Both the position numbers and the translations under genes were made by a program. This document shows positions 5,644 through 9,728 of a DNA stretch of 9,728 bases, piece after piece. The stretch's first letter is position 1, and each line of letters starts with the position of its first letter. Origin of the DNA: an uncultured Planctomycetia bacterium. GTDB lineage: Bacteria; Planctomycetota; UBA1135; GCA-002686595. Below the pieces are notes generated by a model that saw only the letters and a program-made list of their open reading frames with translations, ran no database searches and had not been told where the DNA came from. The DNA lies in NCBI GenBank assembly GCA_937952135.1, contig CALFYL010000031.1, positions 1 through 9,728 on the forward strand, read 5' to 3'.

Positions 5644-7815
5644 TTGCTCACCGCCGTGTCGACCGCCGACGCGCAAACCTCGCTACCGCCCGTGCTCCAT
5701 CCCGACACCGCGCGGGTTTGGGTCCATCCCTCGGACGGTTTCGATCCCGTCGACGCCACGCAAGCGCCGCTCTACGTCAACGACTCATCGCGCAAGTTTC
5801 GCACACTCGGCGCGGCGATCCGCGTGGCCTACGACCACTTGGTGCAGAACTACCACGCGACGAACAACCCCGAACAGTACGCCGTCGTCTACGCGCTGCC
5901 GGGGACCTACAGCCCGTCGACCAACGGCGAAGTGTTCCCCGTCGAGATGCGCGACCGAGTGCACGTGCAAGGCGTCGGCGCTCGACGTTGCGTGATTCGC
6001 GGCGAGAGCACCAACGTCGCGGCCGTCACGAACAGGGCGCTGTTGCTTCCTACAGCGCCGAGCGCGCCCACTCCCGCCCAGTCGGTCGAACGGCTCATCG
6101 ACTACACCCAGGCCGTGCCCGCGGCACTTGTGCCCGGCACGGTGACTCCGTCTCCTTGGTACCCCTCGTCCGGAGTCAACTTCTACTACGACGACACGCC
6201 CGAGGTGCTCGACGGTTTCACGGTTCAGGGCGGCGATGTTCAGGTTCTGCTGACGAACGGCATCACACAGTCGAACGACTATTTCTCGGCCGCGCGCATC
6301 AGCAACTGCGTCATGGACCTGAGGCACCGGATTCCGCTCTCTGCGGACGGCGGGACGACTCTGAACGGGCCTTACATCGGAATCCTGATGTCGCGCAGAG
6401 CGACCTACGACAGCTCCATGCAGTCCAACGTCGGCTACCTCGACAGCCGCGTCCTCATCGCGCACAACACGTTCGTGTTTGGGCGTTGGAATGGGAGCGA
6501 TCCGAAGGTCTCCCTCGCCTTGTGGGACGCCGAGAGTCGAGCTGAGGCGGTCGGAGTCATCGACGTCACGGAGAACTGCTCTCTTACCGCGGATCCGCAG
6601 TCGCTCCACCGTGGAGTCGGCAGTCCATGCTTGGTCGCGAACGTCTTTCGCACGCGCGGACTGTGTCCTCCTTCGGTGATGTCGTGTCTCAACAACCCAC
6701 CGATTCCCGCCGTGCTGCCGTTCGCGATGCTCGGCATCGGAAACGAGGACACCCGCGCGCTGCTGAACGGCGTCCCCATTCAGACCAACGCCTTCGACCC
6801 CGCTCGAGTGGGCGCGTCGAATGGCTATTTCTACTCGCTTCCAGTGCAGAGCTCTCAGGTCAGCGCACCGGCCTCGCCGTGGCCGATCTGGAACTGTCAT
6901 TCGACCCCGGCCGGGCCACCGTGCGGGAGCCAAACGTCGTCATTTCCGACTGTTTCGCCGCCGACTCAGCCTGCCGCGCACATCTGGGACGGAGTGAACG
7001 GCGTCGATCCGGGGTTCGTCGGCGAGTACTTGGCGACCACGATCACGGGTCTCGATGAATACGTTGACTGGCGTATCTTGCCCGGCTCGCCATTGGAGAA
7101 CGCCTCGTTCGTGCCGCCGCCGGTCCCTCGCGCATACTTCACACAGCCGCATGCGAGCGACCCTCAGTGGCTGTACGCGGTAAACGTCCCGGAGGACTTG
7201 TTCCTTTTCGCCTGGGACGGCGAGCACTGGGGCAACGGACGCGTCATGGACGGCGCGCCGGATATCGGGTTCGACGAGCGCGGGCTCTTGATCCAGGCGG
7301 GCAATTGGGCGAACGATTCGACTAGCCACAACCAGTCTGGATTTATGCACCCGCCCGGGTTGAGCGGGGGCAAGCCGGATCGGTACTTCATCCTTCCCGA
7401 GATCGCCGGGGGCCTGAGTTTGACGGCCAGCGGCCGCCACCTTCGCCTTCAGGACGCGAACGTTGCTCCGCCTGCACCGAGCGCTGGTGACGGATGGATC
7501 CATCCGCCCGGATCGGAGGCGTATCCGACGAACCTCGCCGCGCTGCCCGTTGGGTATCGGACAAAGTACATCAACTATGCGAGTACGGCGTGGCAGACGC
7601 TCTTACTCACTGGGACGTCCATTCCGCCGTGGCCTCCGCTCGCCAACGTGCCTAACCAACTCCCGTTGCAGTTCATTCGGCTCTTGGTCCCAGATGACGA
7701 GTGCCCCGGTGGAGTCTGCTCGCATACCTACTTCAATCTCCAGGGCCTGATTGTAGATGGCGGGACGTCCACGCAAGCCCTGTTGCGTTCCAACATGATC
7801 GGAGAGTACAGATGA
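5644..7815 (+). CDS. Secreted right-handed beta-helix protein (frameshifted at its N-terminus)
   Basis: The open frame as sequenced gives 723 residues from TTG 5644, but the real protein probably starts at ATG 5525. Reading the same frame upstream shows a signal peptide: RRAVLLGSVVQRFR, then LALLVLLTAVSTADA, with likely cleavage before QTS. The body resembles extracellular parallel beta-helix proteins of DUF1565 / pectate-lyase-fold type common in planctomycetes. It has KFRTLGAAIRVA (about 51-62), VVYALPGTYSP with GEVFPVEM and VHVQGVG, then turns such as LDGFTVQGGDVQV, ARISNCVMDL and VLIAHNTFVFGRWN. The fold appears to close with WRILPGSPLENAS and DIGFDE (540-545), the usual end of such helices. 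About 175 further residues follow with no domain I recognise (Pro/Gly-rich, with CPGGVC near the end). No catalytic motif is clear, so binding, adhesion or carbohydrate lysis remain open. Its stop overlaps the next start (ATGA). GC is lower and more uneven than in the dehydrogenase. Confidence 0.75.
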   Translation: MLTAVSTADAQTSLPPVLHPDTARVWVHPSDGFDPVDATQAPLYVNDSSRKFRTLGAAIRVAYDHLVQNYHATNNPEQYAVVYALPGTYSPSTNGEVFPVEMRDRVHVQGVGARRCVIRGESTNVAAVTNRALLLPTAPSAPTPAQSVERLIDYTQAVPAALVPGTVTPSPWYPSSGVNFYYDDTPEVLDGFTVQGGDVQVLLTNGITQSNDYFSAARISNCVMDLRHRIPLSADGGTTLNGPYIGILMSRRATYDSSMQSNVGYLDSRVLIAHNTFVFGRWNGSDPKVSLALWDAESRAEAVGVIDVTENCSLTADPQSLHRGVGSPCLVANVFRTRGLCPPSVMSCLNNPPIPAVLPFAMLGIGNEDTRALLNGVPIQTNAFDPARVGASNGYFYSLPVQSSQVSAPASPWPIWNCHSTPAGPPCGSQTSSFPTVSPPTQPAAHIWDGVNGVDPGFVGEYLATTITGLDEYVDWRILPGSPLENASFVPPPVPRAYFTQPHASDPQWLYAVNVPEDLFLFAWDGEHWGNGRVMDGAPDIGFDERGLLIQAGNWANDSTSHNQSGFMHPPGLSGGKPDRYFILPEIAGGLSLTASGRHLRLQDANVAPPAPSAGDGWIHPPGSEAYPTNLAALPVGYRTKYINYASTAWQTLLLTGTSIPPWPPLANVPNQLPLQFIRLLVPDDECPGGVCSHTYFNLQGLIVDGGTSTQALLRSNMIGEYR
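7801..7815 (+). promoter_or_regulatory. Shine-Dalgarno and ATGA stop-start overlap coupling the two secreted genes
   Basis: GGAGAG (7801-7806) lies 5 nt before ATG 7812, and the upstream gene's TGA is 7813-7815. This four-base ATGA overlap is a standard arrangement for translational coupling, and it fixes the start of the second gene at 7812. The open frame extends upstream to 7701, but that extension is the wrong frame of the beta-helix gene and lacks a signal peptide. Confidence 0.8.
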
Positions 7816-9038
7816 GCATCCAATCTCCGTGGGGCGCCGGCTTTCTGATGGTTCCCCTCTGCTGCAGCTTGACATGGAGCCAGACGTCCACGGACGTCAC
7901 GCTTCACGCGGTACGGCAAGTCGTAGGCTGTTGTCAGACGTTCGAGCGGCTGGATCCCTCCACTGGTGTCACGCTCTCGTCGTGGAACTACGATGGTTTC
8001 AGTTTGTATCACCACGGGCTGACGGTCCACGCGGACAGAGCCGTGTCCATCAACCATGCGTGGCCGTCGCAACGTGTCTCCACGATGCACCCTGCCAACG
8101 GCGCCCGCACGGAGGTTCCATTGGTCGGCATCCCGACGCTTAGCGCGTTCCACAGTGTCGTGTCCGATCCAGGCACGAGCGCGCTGTACTTAGCAAGCCA
8201 AGACGAGTTGTACATCCTCGATCCGTCGACCGGCCAAGGCGCGCTGGTCGGTCCAATCTCAGGCTCGCCCTATAGCTGGGAGGCGGTGACTGCCGTGACC
8301 AGGGATCACAGCGGCACGGTGTACGCGATCGGACGTGAGGACGCCGCCCACCGCTACGCGGTGTACACGCTTCAACTTGCCACCGCGCACCTCACGTGGA
8401 TCGGCGAAGTCGTGATGCCGACAGGCAGCAGTGGGTTCTTCCTGGACTTGGCGATTCCGCCCAGTGGCGATTGGTGGGCGTCGTTCCGAGACACCGGACT
8501 CATGCCCTCGCTACGCGGCTTGTGGCGTATCACACCAGGCACATTCCAGGCGACGCAGGTGCGCTACGTCGACCCGCCGCACGAGGGCCTCGCCTTCTTG
8601 GCGCCGACACAGCAGACGACTTACTGCACGGCCAAGACCAACTCGCTCGGCTGCGCGCCGGCAATTTCGGCCGAGGGCTTCCCCAGCCCGACGGCGTCGA
8701 GCGGCTATGTGCTGCGCGCGAGCAACGTGCGCACCCAGAGCGCCGGTTCGCTGACCTTCGGGATCAGCGGCCGCGCCGCGCTGCCCTTCGGCGGCGGCAC
8801 GAACTGCGTCGCTCCGCCGCGCCAACGCACGACCGTCGTCTCCAGTGGCAACTCGCCGCTCGGCGTCGCGGACTGCAGCGGCTCGTGGCAGCTCGACTTC
8901 AACACCTGGATGAGCCAGTACTACACCCTGCCCGCGGGCACCACGGTGCACGCGCAGTGGCTCGGCCGCGACGCGGGCTTTGCGCCGCCCGGCAACTGGA
9001 CCTTGAGCGACGCGCTCGAGTTCGTCGTGCGGCCGTGA
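7812..9038 (+). CDS. Secreted beta-propeller-like protein with four-Cys C-terminal module
   Basis: This 408-residue protein is probably exported. MSIQSPWGAGFLMVPLCCSLTWSQTS at the N-terminus reads as a signal peptide with cleavage near residues 22-25. Residues about 30-268 have propeller-blade-like repeats of 'LYxLDPxTGxxxxVG' type (SALYLASQDELYILDPSTGQ; GTVYAIGRED; AVYTLQLATAHLTWIGEV; GLWRITPGTFQATQVRYV), resembling NHL/WD-like or DUF4394-like sheets. No enzyme motif is visible. From Y271 to the end is a distinct module with four cysteines (C272, C281, C332, C355; two possible disulfides) and the marks YCTAKTNSLGC, SLTFGISG, NCVAPPRQR, LDFNTWM and WLGRDAGFAPP...LSDALEF. I recall similar C-termini on many secreted proteins of certain planctomycetes, where the role (sorting, anchoring or folding) is unknown to me. 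The module is markedly more GC-rich than the body. Translation is coupled to the beta-helix gene, so the two products probably act together on the cell surface. Confidence 0.7.
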   Translation: MSIQSPWGAGFLMVPLCCSLTWSQTSTDVTLHAVRQVVGCCQTFERLDPSTGVTLSSWNYDGFSLYHHGLTVHADRAVSINHAWPSQRVSTMHPANGARTEVPLVGIPTLSAFHSVVSDPGTSALYLASQDELYILDPSTGQGALVGPISGSPYSWEAVTAVTRDHSGTVYAIGREDAAHRYAVYTLQLATAHLTWIGEVVMPTGSSGFFLDLAIPPSGDWWASFRDTGLMPSLRGLWRITPGTFQATQVRYVDPPHEGLAFLAPTQQTTYCTAKTNSLGCAPAISAEGFPSPTASSGYVLRASNVRTQSAGSLTFGISGRAALPFGGGTNCVAPPRQRTTVVSSGNSPLGVADCSGSWQLDFNTWMSQYYTLPAGTTVHAQWLGRDAGFAPPGNWTLSDALEFVVRP

Positions 9039-9042
9039 GGGC

Positions 9043-9056
9043 TGCGGCGGGCCGCA
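9043..9056. terminator. Weak hairpin after the secreted operon
   Basis: TGCGG (9043-9047) pairs with CCGCA (9052-9056) around a 4-nt loop, 4 nt after the stop of the secreted protein. It is followed by AGTT and not by a T-run. It lies in the 57-bp gap between convergent genes where terminators for both are expected, but the stem is short. Confidence 0.25.
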
Positions 9057-9095
9057 AGTTCGTCGCGTAGGTGTCGGCCGCGCCAAGCGCGACGG

Positions 9096-9728
<633 letters not shown>

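Noticed and set aside
5125..5676. Minus-strand open frame of 183 codons across the divergent intergenic region
   Set aside because: Overlaps the start of the dehydrogenase and the signal-peptide region of the beta-helix gene. Composition is Arg/Pro/Ser-rich and there is no motif.
5785..6933. Minus-strand open frame of 382 codons
   Set aside because: Antisense to the beta-helix body; Arg/Val/His-rich with no recognisable domain.
7701..7811. Upstream extension of the second secreted gene
   Set aside because: It is an alternate frame of the beta-helix gene's end. ATG 7812 has a Shine-Dalgarno, an ATGA overlap and a signal peptide immediately following.
8511..9086. Minus-strand open frame of 191 codons
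   Set aside because: Antisense of the four-cysteine module; Arg/Ala-rich with no motif.
9079..9091. Short hairpin CGCGC/GCGCG near the purH stop as a terminator
   Set aside because: A 5-bp stem with a 3-nt loop is expected by chance at this GC content and has no T-run.

Overview
This window is GC-rich bacterial DNA, most likely from a member of the Planctomycetota. The best evidence is the 1243-residue minus-strand gene at 1448-5179. It has the architecture of the 'PVC-type' membrane-bound dehydrogenase / HEAT-repeat / cytochrome c proteins that are expanded in Planctomycetota and Verrucomicrobiota. The secreted plus-strand protein at 7812-9038 also ends in a four-cysteine module that I recall, from memory and without a search, at the C-termini of many secreted proteins in some planctomycete lineages. 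The phylum call is inference from these families; no rRNA or tRNA is present.

Layout, left to right. (a) 3-182: apparent C-terminal end of an unrecognised plus-strand gene. (b) 157-1153: a small unit of lower GC. It consists of a good sigma-70-type promoter (157-185), a 5' leader with a 7-bp inverted repeat (238-255), a PadR-like winged-helix regulator (305-673), a perfect 11-bp inverted repeat (691-715) and a small two-helix membrane protein (818-1153). A strong 12-bp hairpin at 1182-1212 follows. (c) 1448-5179, minus: the very GC-rich PVC-type dehydrogenase with beta-propeller, HEAT-like repeats, a LamG-like domain and a C-terminal cytochrome c (CQVCH). (d) 5180-5524: divergent intergenic region with a candidate promoter and hairpin for the plus-strand secreted genes. 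(e) 5525/5644-7815 and 7812-9038: a translationally coupled pair (ATGA overlap) of exported proteins. The first is a right-handed beta-helix protein and the second a probable beta-propeller with the four-cysteine C-terminal module. (f) 9096 to the window end, minus: C-terminal part of PurH (AICAR transformylase), convergent with the secreted pair.

Three things deserve most attention. First, the beta-helix gene has a good Shine-Dalgarno and ATG at 5525 and an obvious signal peptide further on, but a run of nine C (5544-5552) puts them in different frames; one added C restores one continuous reading frame. This is either a homopolymer indel or a phase-variable / slippage switch. Second, the PadR-like gene is flanked by two palindromes that share the same half-site (CGCGAC...GTCGCG), which suggests an autoregulated circuit controlling the small membrane protein. 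Third, the second secreted protein looks like a mosaic: a moderate-GC variable body joined to a much more GC-rich C-terminal module. The large open frames antisense to the PVC gene are by-products of its very high GC and are not annotated.
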